Of a DNA stretch of 64,000 bases, positions 1-9,398 are shown one piece after another (the stretch's first letter is position 1; every line of letters begins with the position of its first letter). The position numbers and the translations under genes are program-made. The stretch lies in contig JAIYDI010000008.1 in the NCBI GenBank assembly GCA_027487555.1, positions 1 through 64,000 on the forward strand, written 5' to 3'. This DNA comes from Hyphomicrobiales bacterium (GTDB lineage Bacteria > Pseudomonadota > Alphaproteobacteria > Rhizobiales > Devosiaceae). Under the pieces are notes generated by a model. That model was not told the DNA's origin and did no database searches. It saw nothing but the letters and a program-made list of their open reading frames with translations.

Positions 1-570
1 CTACCCGATACCACCTCGCCGACCGGCGCGGCGCCGACAAACCTGCCCAACACCGCTCCGATACCCCCAAACCGCGCCCCCGACACCGCTTTCGCAGAGG
101 CCTCGCAAGCGGTGGAGGGTGCCCGACTGCGAACTTATCCCCGTCCCCAAAACCGAGCGTATATTCCTCCCCATCTCACCGTGCTGGAAGCGGGGTCGCG
201 ACGAACGGTCCGGCGGGGAGAGATCGGGCGGATGGGGAGTCGTCCCTGTCCTGGCCGCTATCGTACGGCATGGCGCCCCAAAAGGGCCCCGCTGTCCAAG
301 ACCGCTCGCGTCCGGGGTAACCCCGGTCAGGGTGATCGAAGGCAGACCGATGCGTCGGGTGCTTGTGCGCTAGTCAGGCCAAAAATCCTGATCGGCCGGC
401 GAGGCGCGAGCCTCATACACATTTGCGGACTAACCGCGTCGGGGCGAACGCCTCGCCGGCCCGCTTTCCACTGCTCCAACCCGGAGGCCATCGGCTGACC
501 GGCGCTTCTGCTCGCCCTTACTCTCTACGATTGCCGACTGCCGATTGTCTATTCCCGGCCGCCGATTGCC
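1..570. other. Region without a confident gene
   Basis: No reading frame here has a recognisable protein family or a ribosome binding site. One forward frame stays open from base 1 to 498, but its translation is Pro/Arg-rich and low in complexity, as expected for chance open frames in GC-rich DNA. A 12-bp inverted repeat (395-406 paired with 449-460) could form a stem around a 42-base loop. Short CGATTGCC-like repeats occur at about 528-575, just downstream of hisB. In relatives hisB is usually followed by hisH on the same strand; nothing like hisH is visible. Confidence 0.5.
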
Positions 571-1158
571 CTAAAGCGTGCCCTTGGTCGAGGGGATACG
601 ATCGGAGGCGCGGGGGTCGATCTCCACCGCGTCGCGCAGCGCCCGGGCCAGTGCCTTGAAGGCGCTTTCGGCGATGTGATGGTTATTGTCGCCATAGGGG
701 GTTTCGACATGGAGCGTGATGCCGGAATTCATCGCAAAGGCCTGGAACCACTCGCGCACGAGTTCGGTATCGAATGTGCCGATCTTGTCGCGGGTGAACT
801 CGACCTTGAACACGAGGAAGGGCCGGCCCGACACATCGAGCGCCACGCGGGTCAGCGTGCCGTCCATCGGCAGGTCGGACGACGCATAGCGGCGGATGCC
901 CTTCTTGTCGCCCAAGGCTTCGCGAATGGCCTGCCCGAGCGCGATGCCGACATCCTCCACCGTGTGGTGGTCGTCGATATGCAGGTCCCCCTTCGCTTCG
1001 ATTTCCATGTCGATCAAGGAGTGGCGCGCCAGCTGGTCGAGCATATGGTCGAAGAAGCCGATTCCGGTCGCAATCTTCCGCTGGCCGGTACCGTCGAGAT
1101 TGACGGAGACGCGGATCTCGGTCTCGTTGGTCTTGCGGGCGATTTCGGCAACGCGCAT
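571..1158 (-). CDS. hisB: Imidazoleglycerol-phosphate dehydratase
   Basis: This gene dehydrates imidazole glycerol phosphate in histidine biosynthesis, in the cytoplasm. The protein is 195 aa, the normal size for the monofunctional enzyme. It carries the metal-binding histidine clusters DHMLDQ-ARH and [10 protein letters not shown] in the first half and NNHH near the C-terminus. I chose the ATG at 1158 because AGGAGAG lies 6 bases upstream and the protein then begins [10 protein letters not shown]; an upstream extension to 1233 is open but not conserved in character. It diverges from hslV across 179 bases. HisB-hslV divergence is common near the origin in Rhizobiales. Confidence 0.95.
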   Translation of the reverse strand: MRVAEIARKTNETEIRVSVNLDGTGQRKIATGIGFFDHMLDQLARHSLIDMEIEAKGDLHIDDHHTVEDVGIALGQAIREALGDKKGIRRYASSDLPMDGTLTRVALDVSGRPFLVFKVEFTRDKIGTFDTELVREWFQAFAMNSGITLHVETPYGDNNHHIAESAFKALARALRDAVEIDPRASDRIPSTKGTL

Positions 1159-1337
1159 GGGGCTCTCCTGTGGCGAAGGCGCTCTAGCAGATAGGGCAGC
1201 GTTCATGAAGATGCGGTGAAGGCCAAGGGACACGAACGCCGATGGTTACAGCCCTGTCACTGTCCTAACGGCTAGCCGCATTTGCTTTCGGGCCCGGGGC
1301 GCCTAAATACGGGCTCAGCGTATCGGAGTTTTCCCCA

Positions 1338-1901
1338 ATGAGCACTGAAGGTGCATTCCCCAACTGGCACGGCACCACCATTGTCGCCGTGCGCAAGGGC
1401 GGCAAGGTCGTGGTGGCCGGCGACGGTCAGGTCTCCGTCGGCAACACGGTGATGAAGCACAACGCGAAAAAGGTGCGGCGGCTGGCCGGCGGCAAGGTGA
1501 TCGGCGGCTTTGCCGGCGCCACGGCCGATGCCTTCACGCTGTTCGAGCGGCTCGAAACCAAGCTCGAGCAGTACCCGGACCAGCTGATGCGGGCCGCCGT
1601 CGAACTCGCCAAGGACTGGCGGACCGACCGCTATTTGCGCCGGCTCGAAGCGATGATGATCGTCGCCGACAAGGATGTGACGCTGGTCTTGACCGGTACC
1701 GGCGACGTGCTGACCCCCGACCATGACACCATCGCCATCGGTTCGGGCGGCAATTACGCCTATTCGGCGGCCTTGGCGCTCAGCCAGTCCACCGATCTCG
1801 ATGCCGAGGAGATCGCCCGCAAGGCGATGAAGATCGCGGCGGAAATCTGCATCTACACCAATGAGAGCGTGACGCTGGAAGTGATCGAGACGGGTTCGTG
1901 A
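1338..1901 (+). CDS. hslV: ATP-dependent protease peptidase subunit HslV
   Basis: HslV is the proteolytic chamber of the HslUV (ClpQY) protease, a double-hexamer threonine peptidase in the cytoplasm. The 187-aa protein has the HGTTIV motif at residues 11-16; by family knowledge the short propeptide is removed to expose the catalytic threonine. A CGGAG element precedes the ATG. It overlaps the following GNAT gene by 4 bases (GTGA), and hslU follows, so the three form an operon. I looked for a clear RpoH heat-shock promoter in the 179-base divergent region and could not assign one. Confidence 0.95.
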   Translation: MSTEGAFPNWHGTTIVAVRKGGKVVVAGDGQVSVGNTVMKHNAKKVRRLAGGKVIGGFAGATADAFTLFERLETKLEQYPDQLMRAAVELAKDWRTDRYLRRLEAMMIVADKDVTLVLTGTGDVLTPDHDTIAIGSGGNYAYSAALALSQSTDLDAEEIARKAMKIAAEICIYTNESVTLEVIETGS

Positions 1902-2437
1902 CTCACACGATCCGCCGGCTCGGCCCCGAAGACTGGCCGGCCTATCGCGAGATCCGCCTCGAGGCGCTTATTGCACACCCCGAGGCGTTCCTGTCGACGC
2001 CGGAAGGCTTTGCGGCGCAGAACGACGATGCGCTGCGGCAGGTGCTGGGTCGGATGGTGTTTTTTGCAGGTGAAACGGCGGAGGGCCACCTGATCGGGCT
2101 CATGGCCTTCGACATGGGCCAGGGGCCAAGGCAGGCGCATCGCGGCGCGCTCTACCAGGTCTATGTGCGGCCCGAGGCGCGCGGCACCGGCCTCGCGCAG
2201 CGTCTGCTGGATGCGGTGTTCGACCATGCACGGGGCAAGGTCAGCCAGATCCATCTCGGCGTCGCCGCCGGAAACGAGCCGGCGATCCGGCTTTACGAAC
2301 GCAATGGGTTCAAGCGCTACGGCACCGAGCCCCGCTATCTGTATGTGAACGGTCGCTATGTCGACGAACACCTGATGGTGCGCTTTCTCGACGAGGCAAG
2401 CTCCTCGACAAGGCACCTGGAGAACCAAGATGACTGA
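1898..2437 (+). CDS. GNAT family N-acetyltransferase
   Basis: This is a 179-aa acetyltransferase of the GNAT fold. The acetyl-CoA pyrophosphate-binding loop is visible as [10 protein letters not shown] around residues 97-106, followed by the usual [13 protein letters not shown] segment. The start is a GTG that overlaps the hslV stop by 4 bases, and the stop overlaps the hslU start by 8 bases, so it is translationally coupled between the two protease subunits. The substrate is unknown. Its fixed position inside hslVU suggests co-expression with proteostasis genes, but that is context only. Confidence 0.85.
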   Translation: MTHTIRRLGPEDWPAYREIRLEALIAHPEAFLSTPEGFAAQNDDALRQVLGRMVFFAGETAEGHLIGLMAFDMGQGPRQAHRGALYQVYVRPEARGTGLAQRLLDAVFDHARGKVSQIHLGVAAGNEPAIRLYERNGFKRYGTEPRYLYVNGRYVDEHLMVRFLDEASSSTRHLENQDD

Positions 2438-3734
2438 AGCGAATTTTTCCCCGCGCGAGATCGTCTCCGAACTCGACCGCTATATCGTCGGCCAGAAGGA
2501 CGCGAAGCGCGCCGTGGCAGTGGCACTCAGGAACCGCTGGCGCCGGCAGCAGCTGCCTTTGGAACTGCGCCAGGAAGTGACGCCCAAGAATATCCTGATG
2601 ATCGGGCCCACCGGTGTCGGCAAGACCGAAATCAGCCGCCGGCTCGCGAAACTGGCACAGGCGCCCTTCGTCAAGGTCGAGGCCACCAAGTTCACCGAGG
2701 TCGGCTATGTCGGCCGCGACGTCGAACAGATCATCCGTGATCTGGTCGAGGCGGGGATTTCGCTGTTGCGCGACAAGAAGCGCAAGGAAGTGCAAGCCAA
2801 GGCGCACCACAATGCCGAAGAGCGCGTGCTCGACGCACTGGTGGGCTCGTCCGCCTCTCCGGCAACCCGTGACAGCTTCCGCTTGAAGCTGCGCGCCAAC
2901 GAGCTCGACGACCGCGAAATCGAGGTCGAGCTGACCGTGCAGGGCCCGCCGTCTGGCGGCTTCGAAGTGCCGGGCATGCCGGGCGCGCAGATGATCAATA
3001 TCCAGGACATGCTGGGCAAGGCCTTTGGCGGGCGCGGCGTGAAGCGCAAGCTGAAGGTGAAGGACGCGCATGCCCCGCTGATGGCCGAGGAGGCCGACAA
3101 GCTGCTCGACAACGAGCAGATCAACAAGGACGCGGTCGACCTCGTGGAAAACCACGGCATCGCCTTCATCGATGAAATCGACAAGGTGGCGAACCGCGAG
3201 GGCTATGGCTCGGGCCCGTCACGCGAAGGCGTGCAGCGCGACCTGTTGCCGCTCATCGAAGGCACGACGGTGTCGACCAAGTATGGCCCGGTGAAAACCG
3301 ACCATATCCTGTTCATCGCCTCGGGCGCCTTCCATGTGGCAAAGCCGTCGGACCTGTTGCCGGAATTGCAGGGCCGCCTGCCGATCCGGGTGGAATTGAG
3401 CCCATTGAGCCGGGAGGACCTGATCCGCATCCTCAACGACACCGACGCGAGCCTCATCAAGCAATATACCGCCCTGATGGCGACCGAGGGCGTGACGCTG
3501 AGCTTCACCAATGAGGCGATCGAGGCGATTGCCGACGCGGCGGTGACGGTGAACTCGAGCGTCGAGAATATCGGTGCGCGCCGGCTCGCCACCATCATGG
3601 AACGGCTCGTCGAGGACATTTCGTTCGATGCGCCGGACAAGTTCGGGCAGACGATCGAGATCGACAAGGCCTATGTCGATGGCCGCATCGGCAAGATGGC
3701 CGCGGATCGCGATCTCAGCCGCTTCGTGCTGTAA
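2430..3734 (+). CDS. hslU: HslUV protease ATPase subunit HslU
   Basis: HslU is the AAA+ unfoldase that feeds substrates to HslV. The 434-aa protein has Walker A GPTGVGKT at residues 59-66, Walker B with IAFIDEIDK, a GYVGRDVE pore-loop motif, and a C-terminal end (ISRFVL-type, here LSRFVL) of the kind that inserts into HslV to activate it. The ATG overlaps the end of the GNAT gene. A palindromic repeat follows directly at 3751. Confidence 0.96.
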   Translation: MTEANFSPREIVSELDRYIVGQKDAKRAVAVALRNRWRRQQLPLELRQEVTPKNILMIGPTGVGKTEISRRLAKLAQAPFVKVEATKFTEVGYVGRDVEQIIRDLVEAGISLLRDKKRKEVQAKAHHNAEERVLDALVGSSASPATRDSFRLKLRANELDDREIEVELTVQGPPSGGFEVPGMPGAQMINIQDMLGKAFGGRGVKRKLKVKDAHAPLMAEEADKLLDNEQINKDAVDLVENHGIAFIDEIDKVANREGYGSGPSREGVQRDLLPLIEGTTVSTKYGPVKTDHILFIASGAFHVAKPSDLLPELQGRLPIRVELSPLSREDLIRILNDTDASLIKQYTALMATEGVTLSFTNEAIEAIADAAVTVNSSVENIGARRLATIMERLVEDISFDAPDKFGQTIEIDKAYVDGRIGKMAADRDLSRFVL

Positions 3735-3750
3735 GGGTACTGCTCATGTT

Positions 3751-3895
3751 GTCCTCGGCCTTCGACAGGCTCAGGCTGAGGACGATACCGCCAGCCCTCA
3801 TGGTGAGCTTGTCGAACCACGAGGGCGTTTGGTTGCAGAACACTGCGCTCCCCGTCGACCTCAGCCTGAGCCCGTCGAAGGCCGAGGACGATCGG
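3751..3895. repeat. REP-like composite palindrome, copy 1
   Basis: Two inverted arms of the type TCCTCGGCCTTCGACAGGCT (3752-3780 and 3854-3892, opposite orientation) surround an inner dyad with CCTCATGGTGAGCTTGTCGA. Related copies occur at 20474-20502, 37961-38101 and 49970-50079. Copies sit just after genes, as expected of REP/BIME-type elements, and this one separates convergent hslU and the aldo/keto reductase. Confidence 0.75.
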
Positions 3896-3901
3896 AACGA
3901 T

Positions 3902-4930
3902 CTATCCCAGCGTCGGCGTTACCGGCGCGGGCGCGTGCTTGTGGATCAGCCCCTCGGCGCGCAGGTCTTCCCAAAGCGCGGGCGGAATCGCGCTCGAAAG
4001 ATGTACGAGGTTCTGCTCGAGATCGGAGACGCGCGCGAATCCGGGGATCAGCGAGGTGATCGCCTGATGCCCGAGCGGGAAGTTGAGCGCCGCGCGCAAC
4101 AGCGACACACCATGCCGCGCGCAGACGGCCTCGATGCGGCGGGTCTTTTCAAGGATCGGTTCCCTGGCAGGCGCATAGTCGAAGATCGCGCCCGGGACCG
4201 CGCCGGTCAGCAGGATGCCGGAGTTCAGCGGCGCGCCATCGATGATCGCGACGCCTTCGCGCTCGCAGCGCGGCAGGAGCGTATCGATCACCTCCTGGTC
4301 GAGCAGCGTGTAGCGGTTGGCGAGCAGGAAGACGTCGAAAGGGGCCTCATCGAGCAGGGCGTTGATCACGGGGTATTCGTTGACCCCTGCCCCGATGGCC
4401 TTGACGACCCCTTCGGCCTTCAATTGCTCCATTGCGCGAATGCCGCCGCCCGCGGTCACTTGCTGCCAGGTGAGTTCGTGATCCTCACGGTGCGAGAACC
4501 GGCCGATATCGTGGATCAGGAGAATATCGATTCTGTCGAGCCCGAGCCGCTGCAAGGAGTGCTCGAAGCTGCGCATTATGCCGTCATAGGAATAATCATA
4601 GTGCGGCCGGAACGGCATCGCAGCCGGCGATCCGGTCTTTTCGACGCCATAGCCCGCATCGGGGAGCAGCAGCCGGCCGACTTTGCTTGAGAGTACGAAC
4701 TCGTCCCGTGGCTTGCCCCGCAGATAGTCGCCGATGCGGCGCTCGGACAGGCCAGATCCGTAGAACGGCGCTGTATCGAAATAGCGGATGCCGGCATCCC
4801 AGGCGGCATCGAGCAGCTTTTCGGCCTCCGCCGCCGAGGGCGCCTTGACGATATCGCCCAAGGGCGCGCCGCCGAAGCCGATGCGGCTGATGTGGAGCCC
4901 GGTCTTGCCGACAGGGCGGGTTTCGATCAA
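3902..4930 (-). CDS. Aldo/keto reductase
   Basis: This is an NAD(P)H-dependent oxidoreductase of the aldo/keto reductase family, about 342 aa. Family residues are visible: Asp and Tyr in FDTAPFYG, and Lys in SSKVGR. The sequence resembles the aldose or fucose dehydrogenase branch, but the substrate cannot be set from sequence. The likely start is TTG at 4930 (MIETRPVGKTG), which overlaps the stop of the ThuA-like gene by 4 bases; a longer frame runs to 5080 but would overlap the ThuA gene heavily. It is probably co-transcribed with the ThuA-like gene, which hints at sugar metabolism. Confidence 0.85.
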   Translation of the reverse strand: MIETRPVGKTGLHISRIGFGGAPLGDIVKAPSAAEAEKLLDAAWDAGIRYFDTAPFYGSGLSERRIGDYLRGKPRDEFVLSSKVGRLLLPDAGYGVEKTGSPAAMPFRPHYDYSYDGIMRSFEHSLQRLGLDRIDILLIHDIGRFSHREDHELTWQQVTAGGGIRAMEQLKAEGVVKAIGAGVNEYPVINALLDEAPFDVFLLANRYTLLDQEVIDTLLPRCEREGVAIIDGAPLNSGILLTGAVPGAIFDYAPAREPILEKTRRIEAVCARHGVSLLRAALNFPLGHQAITSLIPGFARVSDLEQNLVHLSSAIPPALWEDLRAEGLIHKHAPAPVTPTLG

Positions 4931-5568
4931 CGGGCGGCCCAAAGTAATCCTCGCTGCAGCAGGGTCATGATAAGAGGGTTGCCGAGTTCGGCTGGCGTGT
5001 GGCCAAGCGCAGAATAGAACACTCGGCCCTTGCCGAAGCGGCTCTTGAATACGACGGGCATGGCGACACCCTGCTTCCACGCGGCATGCTCGCCGGAGAA
5101 TGTAGTGGTGGCGAGCACTTCGACGGCGGGGTCGACATGCATGTAATATTGCTCGGAGGTGTGCTCGAAGCTCGGGATGCCTGCCATAACCGGGTCATCG
5201 GGTTTGAGCGGATCGACCTGGTAAGAGATGATATCGCCCGGATGCGTGGCAAAGGTGCACCCGGCAAGAAAGCGGAACCGCGCATTGCCAGGGAAGCTGG
5301 TCGCAAGGCCATGGTGGAAGGCCGCGACGCCAGCACCGGCCTCGACCGCGGCGCACAGCGCAATGGAGGCCTCCCGATCCAGCTCGCCGCCGGTCACCTG
5401 CGGTATTATGAGGTCATAGGAGGCAATGTCCGGCCCGCCGAGATCGGCATAGGCATTGCTGACTGTGACCGTGAAGCCTTCGGAGACGAGAAAATCCCGC
5501 AGGATCAACGCGCCTTTTTCCGGCTCGTGCAGTTCGAGCCCGCCCCAGACGATCAGCGCGCGCTTCAT
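4927..5568 (-). CDS. ThuA-like domain protein
   Basis: This 213-aa protein matches the ThuA family (glutamine-amidotransferase-like fold, named from trehalose utilisation). Visible are the start MKRALIVWGG, an AAFHHG segment, and a C-terminal FSALGHTPAEL segment typical of the family. The ATG at 5568 has GGAAGGAC just upstream. It is translationally coupled to the downstream aldo/keto reductase. The family has no firmly established reaction; a role in sugar or glycoside metabolism is inferred from family and partner. Confidence 0.85.
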   Translation of the reverse strand: MKRALIVWGGLELHEPEKGALILRDFLVSEGFTVTVSNAYADLGGPDIASYDLIIPQVTGGELDREASIALCAAVEAGAGVAAFHHGLATSFPGNARFRFLAGCTFATHPGDIISYQVDPLKPDDPVMAGIPSFEHTSEQYYMHVDPAVEVLATTTFSGEHAAWKQGVAMPVVFKSRFGKGRVFYSALGHTPAELGNPLIMTLLQRGLLWAAR

Positions 5569-5673
5569 GTTGTCCTTCCCTCCTCCAATGTTGCGGGCGG
5601 AGGGGATCACCTGAGGGGCAAAACCGCAAGTGGCGATTGGTCTTTGGGGGAGGATCCGCAGCCGATGAATCCG

Positions 5674-6033
5674 CTACTTGAGGCGACGCGTGAGCTCGGC
5701 GGAAAGCGCCACGAGATCGTCCGGCGCAAGCTTGCCAATGTCACGGGCGAGGCGGTTGGCGAAGCTGGTGGCTTCAGGCGACATGCCGGCGGTATCTATG
5801 GTGACGCGGGGGTCGCTCATTTCGGCGAGGCGGGTCAGTTCCTCCGCCTCGTCCCAGATGACGTTGAAATAGCCGATGATGCGCTGCAGCATCTGCCATG
5901 TGGGCCGACCACGGCGCCCGTGCTCGAGCGCGCTGAGATAGGCGCTCGATACATCGAGGGCGGCGGCCATTTGCTTGAGCGAAATGCCGCGTTCCTCGCG
6001 CAACTGCCGGAGCCTGTGGCCGAGCGGCGTCAT
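5674..6033 (-). CDS. XRE-family helix-turn-helix regulator
   Basis: This is a 119-aa protein with an N-terminal Cro/C1-type helix-turn-helix (residues about 5-60, with RGISLKQMAAALDVSSAYLS and ALEHGRRG). The C-terminal half is helical and of unknown role. Its ATG overlaps the Smr gene stop (ATGA), so it is the last gene of a Tim44-Smr-XRE operon, an arrangement common in Rhizobiales. Target genes are unknown. Confidence 0.88.
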   Translation of the reverse strand: MTPLGHRLRQLREERGISLKQMAAALDVSSAYLSALEHGRRGRPTWQMLQRIIGYFNVIWDEAEELTRLAEMSDPRVTIDTAGMSPEATSFANRLARDIGKLAPDDLVALSAELTRRLK

Positions 6034-6626
6034 TTGGTTTCCCTCAACCGACGGAGGCGGACATAGAACGCGCCATCGCCGCCATGGCCCTGCGCCGCGA
6101 CATCCCAGCCCGAGACCAGTGGCGCGAGATCAGGAGACGCCAGCCAGAAGGGCAGCATGGCCCGCAAGACGCCGCGCTCGACTATGACAGCCGCGTCATC
6201 GGAAAGCTTCTTCAGGCCTTTGCCGGTGATGACGAGCAGCGTGCGATCGCCGCGTTCTGCGCGGGCGCGGATAAAGCGGGTGAGGGCGAGATGCGCTTCC
6301 GCCTGCCGCATGCCATGCAGGTCGAGTGTGCCGTCGATCTGGTCGCGGCCACGGATGAGCCGCTGGCGCAGATTGGGCTCGATGCCGGGGCGGGGGCCCT
6401 TTTGCGGCCGGCCATCGGATTGATAGGAGGGCATTGCAAATTGCGGATAGGGGCGCTTTGCACCGGCAACCGCCGGTTTGCCTGTCTCAGGCGGTATGGG
6501 CAGGTGCGGCGGCTCCTCGATCGCCACCACGGGCTCGGGCCGCAGCGGCGTCACCGTTTCCCTGACCTTCAGCCAGAGATGATAGTCGGGAAGGTCCGCC
6601 GGACCTCGAGGCCCGCGCTTGGCCAT
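6030..6626 (-). CDS. Smr domain protein
   Basis: This 198-aa protein has a C-terminal Smr (MutS2-related) domain. The diagnostic LDLHGM motif is at about residues 99-104 and the TGKGLKK segment follows. Smr domains are associated with nicking or ribonuclease activity; the stand-alone form has no fixed role. The N-terminus is basic and Pro-rich. I chose the ATG at 6626 (MAKRGPRGP), which leaves 22 bases after the Tim44 gene. In many relatives mltA lies between the Tim44 and Smr genes; here it is absent. Confidence 0.88.
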   Translation of the reverse strand: MAKRGPRGPADLPDYHLWLKVRETVTPLRPEPVVAIEEPPHLPIPPETGKPAVAGAKRPYPQFAMPSYQSDGRPQKGPRPGIEPNLRQRLIRGRDQIDGTLDLHGMRQAEAHLALTRFIRARAERGDRTLLVITGKGLKKLSDDAAVIVERGVLRAMLPFWLASPDLAPLVSGWDVAAQGHGGDGAFYVRLRRLRETK

Positions 6627-6648
6627 GTTGGCAACCCCGGACCCAAGC

Positions 6649-7377
6649 CTATTCGAGCTGGCTGGTGGCGACGAGCCTCCAGTTGGGGTCGCGGGACTTG
6701 GGATTGCGTGCGAAAGTCCATTCGTCGGCGATATTCTGCACCTGGTCGGCATTGCCCTCGATCAGCGTGCCATCGGTATCACGGGTGGCAGATACGACCT
6801 CGGCGTGGAAGCGCACCGTTACGGCCACCTGGCGGCGATCGCCTTCGGCTTCGGAAATCTCGACCTTCGGCAAACCGACAAAAGTAAAGTCGACCTTGCG
6901 ACCGGCCACCTCCCGGTCCTTTATGACCCGCTCGAAGCCATCATAAACTTCCTTTTCGAGGAGATTCCTCAAGGTTGCCCGATCACCCGCCGCAAAGGCG
7001 GTGACAATCATCTCATAGGCGGCCTTGGCGCCTTCCATGAAGGTCTTGGGCGAGAAGCTGCCATCCGCCTCGGACACGGCTCGGAGGCCAGACGCGATCT
7101 TTTCGTCGCCGCGCGCGTATTGCTCGATCTCTGCGGCGAGCTTGCGGGCAAAGCGTTCGCTGTCCTCGGGCGTCTCCGGCGCGGGTGCGCGCTTCAGTGG
7201 AACCACCTTCTCGTCGGCGTCGGGCCGGACTACCGGCTTTGCCTCGGCGTCGGGGCGGCGCTCGAGCGGCGAGCGCTCGCGGCCGGTTCGGGTACCGAGC
7301 ACCTGACGCAATCGGAACAGCACAAAGATTGCAACGCCGATAGCGATGAGGGTCGGGATATCGAGAAAATCTTCCAT
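6649..7377 (-). CDS. Tim44/TimA family membrane-anchored protein
   Basis: The 242-aa protein has a single N-terminal membrane segment (about residues 6-27), then an acidic/basic linker and a Tim44-like domain ending in WRLVATSQLE. Bacterial Tim44 homologues lie at the inner membrane; the mitochondrial member tethers Hsp70 to the translocon, while the bacterial role is unsettled. The ATG at 7377 gives MEDFLDIPTL; an upstream extension is open but not convincing. It diverges from fxsA across a region with a 14-bp TATA palindrome, and secB lies just beyond, matching the usual Rhizobiales grouping. Confidence 0.87.
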   Translation of the reverse strand: MEDFLDIPTLIAIGVAIFVLFRLRQVLGTRTGRERSPLERRPDAEAKPVVRPDADEKVVPLKRAPAPETPEDSERFARKLAAEIEQYARGDEKIASGLRAVSEADGSFSPKTFMEGAKAAYEMIVTAFAAGDRATLRNLLEKEVYDGFERVIKDREVAGRKVDFTFVGLPKVEISEAEGDRRQVAVTVRFHAEVVSATRDTDGTLIEGNADQVQNIADEWTFARNPKSRDPNWRLVATSQLE

Positions 7378-7467
7378 CGGCTCTACTTCTCTCTGCTGCC
7401 TCGGCAAGGATGACCTCACGCCCGGGGCGCGGGACAGGACGCAGCCCTCGCGAGTTGCGCCACTCGC

Positions 7468-7481
7468 GCCTATATATAGGC
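7468..7481. promoter_or_regulatory. 14-bp palindrome in divergent promoter
   Basis: GCCTATATATAGGC is a perfect palindrome in the 171-base region between the Tim44 gene (left) and fxsA (right). The TATATA core could serve as a -10 element in both directions or as an operator. A related motif, GCCTA-N5-TAGGC, occurs at 43282-43296. Confidence 0.4.
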
Positions 7482-7548
7482 AAACGCCGCGCCAAAACCA
7501 GTTGGCAACGGATCGCGCGGCCATAAAGGATCACTGGAAGGGTTAGCC

Positions 7549-8007
7549 ATGGTGTCGCGCCTCCTGCCAATCGTCTTGATTGGCCTGCCGCTCGTCGAAA
7601 TCGCCGGCTTCGTGCTGGTCGGCCGGTGGCTCGGCGTGTTGGCGACACTGGCGCTGGTCGTGCTCGCGGGACTCGTCGGCGCGGCGGTGCTCCGGCGCAC
7701 CGGGCTCAAGGTTCTGACGGGCCGCGGCCTAGGAGCCACAGCGCAGTCACAGGCGGAAGCGGTCGGCGAAGGGCTGCTGCTCGCCATAGCCGGGGTGCTG
7801 CTCATCGTACCGGGCTTCTTTGGCGACATCGTAGGACTCATCCTCCTCATCCCGCAGGTGCGGCAGGGTATGCTGCGTTTCCTCGCGAAGCGCTTCAATG
7901 TCGTGGTGCGCGAGCAGGGCTTCAGCGCTTCCAGCGAAGGCCCTTCGCGCATTGTCCCCCCCGAAACGATCGAGCTTGAGCCAGAGGATTGGCGACCCAG
8001 AGACTGA
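7549..8007 (+). CDS. fxsA: FxsA family membrane protein
   Basis: This 152-aa inner-membrane protein has the FxsA family pattern: hydrophobic N-terminal segments with PLVEIAGFVLVG, a central VLRRTGL turn, and the LLIVPGFFGDIVGL motif. FxsA was named for suppression of F exclusion of phage T7; its normal role is unknown. The C-terminal tail is hydrophilic and acidic. It lies between the divergent Tim44 gene and secB. Confidence 0.9.
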   Translation: MVSRLLPIVLIGLPLVEIAGFVLVGRWLGVLATLALVVLAGLVGAAVLRRTGLKVLTGRGLGATAQSQAEAVGEGLLLAIAGVLLIVPGFFGDIVGLILLIPQVRQGMLRFLAKRFNVVVREQGFSASSEGPSRIVPPETIELEPEDWRPRD

Positions 8008-8150
8008 CAATCCAGGGAGCATACTCACACTCCTCGCCCGACCTGAACCCTTAGGACCGCTTGTTCGGCTGGGGCAAAGATGCTACCTCGCGGCACGAGC
8101 GTTAAAGCGCAGCTTCTTTGCGCTGCTTCTTGCAGAGGACAAGACGAGAA

Positions 8151-8639
8151 ATGGCTGACGAAACCCCGGCCCCGGCCGCCAACGCGACGCAGGGCGCGCC
8201 AGGCTACAGCCTCCTGTCGCAGTATATTCGCGATCTCAGCTTCGAGAATCCCGGTGCTCCGGCATCGGTGATGAGCGGTGTGCAGCCGCAGTTCAATGTC
8301 GGCATCAATGTCGGCGTGAAGAAGCAGACCGACGACATTTATGCGGTGGAGATCACCCTTTCCGCCAAGGCCGAACGCGACAGTGCACTGCTGTTCAATG
8401 TCGAGATGGTCTATGGCGGCGTGTTCCGGCTGCGCAATGTGCCCGAGCAGCTCTTGCCACAGTTGCTCATGATCGAGTGCCCCCGCCTGATCTTCCCGTT
8501 TGCCCGCCATGCGCTTGCCCAAACGGTACAGATCGGTGGCTTCCCGCCGCTCCTGATGGAGCCGGTGGATTTCCAGCAGCTCTATGTCCAGAATCTCAAG
8601 AACCTGCAGGCGCAGCAGGCGGCTGGCGCCGCGAACTGA
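8151..8639 (+). CDS. secB: Protein-export chaperone SecB
   Basis: SecB is a tetrameric cytoplasmic chaperone that keeps exported precursors unfolded and hands them to SecA. The 162-aa protein has the family blocks LSFENPGAP, VEITLSAKAE and PRLIFPFAR. I chose the ATG at 8151 (MADETPAPAA) over an upstream in-frame start at 8118 because a GAGGAC stretch precedes it and the N-terminus then matches the family. A hairpin terminator follows at 8664. Confidence 0.95.
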   Translation: MADETPAPAANATQGAPGYSLLSQYIRDLSFENPGAPASVMSGVQPQFNVGINVGVKKQTDDIYAVEITLSAKAERDSALLFNVEMVYGGVFRLRNVPEQLLPQLLMIECPRLIFPFARHALAQTVQIGGFPPLLMEPVDFQQLYVQNLKNLQAQQAAGAAN

Positions 8640-8663
8640 GCACCTAAATCTCAGAGGGTTTGC

Positions 8664-8691
8664 AAGGGCTGTCCGCGAGCGGGCAGCCCTT
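8664..8691. terminator. Bidirectional hairpin terminator secB/dnaQ
   Basis: AAGGGCTG (8664-8671) pairs with CAGCCCTT (8684-8691). It lies between the convergent secB and dnaQ genes and probably ends both transcripts. Confidence 0.75.
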
Positions 8692-8705
8692 TGCGTATTG
8701 TGTCA

Positions 8706-9398
8706 TCACTTATCGTAGGCCAGCCACAGCGCGTCGGCGCCAAGCGTCGCGACGAGCTTTTCGTGCGCGGCACGCTCGGCGGCACTCAGCCGCGATGGCA
8801 AGGCATGGTTTCGCGGCTTGGCTGTGCCCCCTCCGACGCTGACGTCGACCTCGCGGCGTTCGGAGGCGACAAGCGCTAGACCAACCTGGCGGCCGCCGAT
8901 GAGCTCCAGGTAAACATCGGCCAGGATCTCACTATCGAGCAAGGCACCGTGCAGCGTGCGCTTCGAATTGTCGATGCCGTAAGTCTTGCACAGGCTATCA
9001 AGGCTGACGCGCTGGCCGGGCAGCACCTTACGGGCAAGCATCACCGTGTCGATCACCGGATTCGAGAGGCTCGGCTTCCTCAGCCGCTCCAGCTCGTGGT
9101 TGAGAAAACCGATGTCGAAGGGCGCGTTGTGAATGACGAGTATCGCGTCGCCGATGAAGTCAAGGAAGCTCTCGGCCTCCTCGGCAAATTTCGGCTTGCT
9201 CGACAGGAATTCGGACGAGAGCCCATGCACCTTGAAGGCCTCTTCCGGCATGTCGCGCTCGGGGTTCAGATAGACGTGAAAGTGTCGGCCCGAGGGAATG
9301 TGATTGATGAGTTCGACACAGCCGATTTCGACGACACGATCCCCTGTGGCCGCGCTGAGACCAGTGGTTTCCGTATCGAGGACGATTTCCCGTTTCAT
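8706..9398 (-). CDS. dnaQ: DNA polymerase III epsilon subunit
   Basis: This is the 3'-5' proofreading exonuclease of the replicative polymerase, 230 aa. Exonuclease motifs are visible: DTETTG at residues 8-13, the HNAPFDIGFLNHE block, and the HGALLDSEILADVY block. The ATG at 9398 overlaps the coaE stop (ATGA). It is the last gene of the leftward maf-aroE-coaE-dnaQ operon, a standard arrangement next to the origin in Rhizobiales. Confidence 0.95.
   Translation of the reverse strand: MKREIVLDTETTGLSAATGDRVVEIGCVELINHIPSGRHFHVYLNPERDMPEEAFKVHGLSSEFLSSKPKFAEEAESFLDFIGDAILVIHNAPFDIGFLNHELERLRKPSLSNPVIDTVMLARKVLPGQRVSLDSLCKTYGIDNSKRTLHGALLDSEILADVYLELIGGRQVGLALVASERREVDVSVGGGTAKPRNHALPSRLSAAERAAHEKLVATLGADALWLAYDK

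Noticed and set aside
1..498. Open forward frame across the start of the window
   Set aside because: Low-complexity Pro/Arg-rich translation, no ribosome binding site and no family; typical of chance open frames in GC-rich DNA.
1159..1337. Heat-shock (RpoH) promoter upstream of hslV
   Set aside because: No CTTG-type -35 with a suitable -10 at correct spacing could be found.
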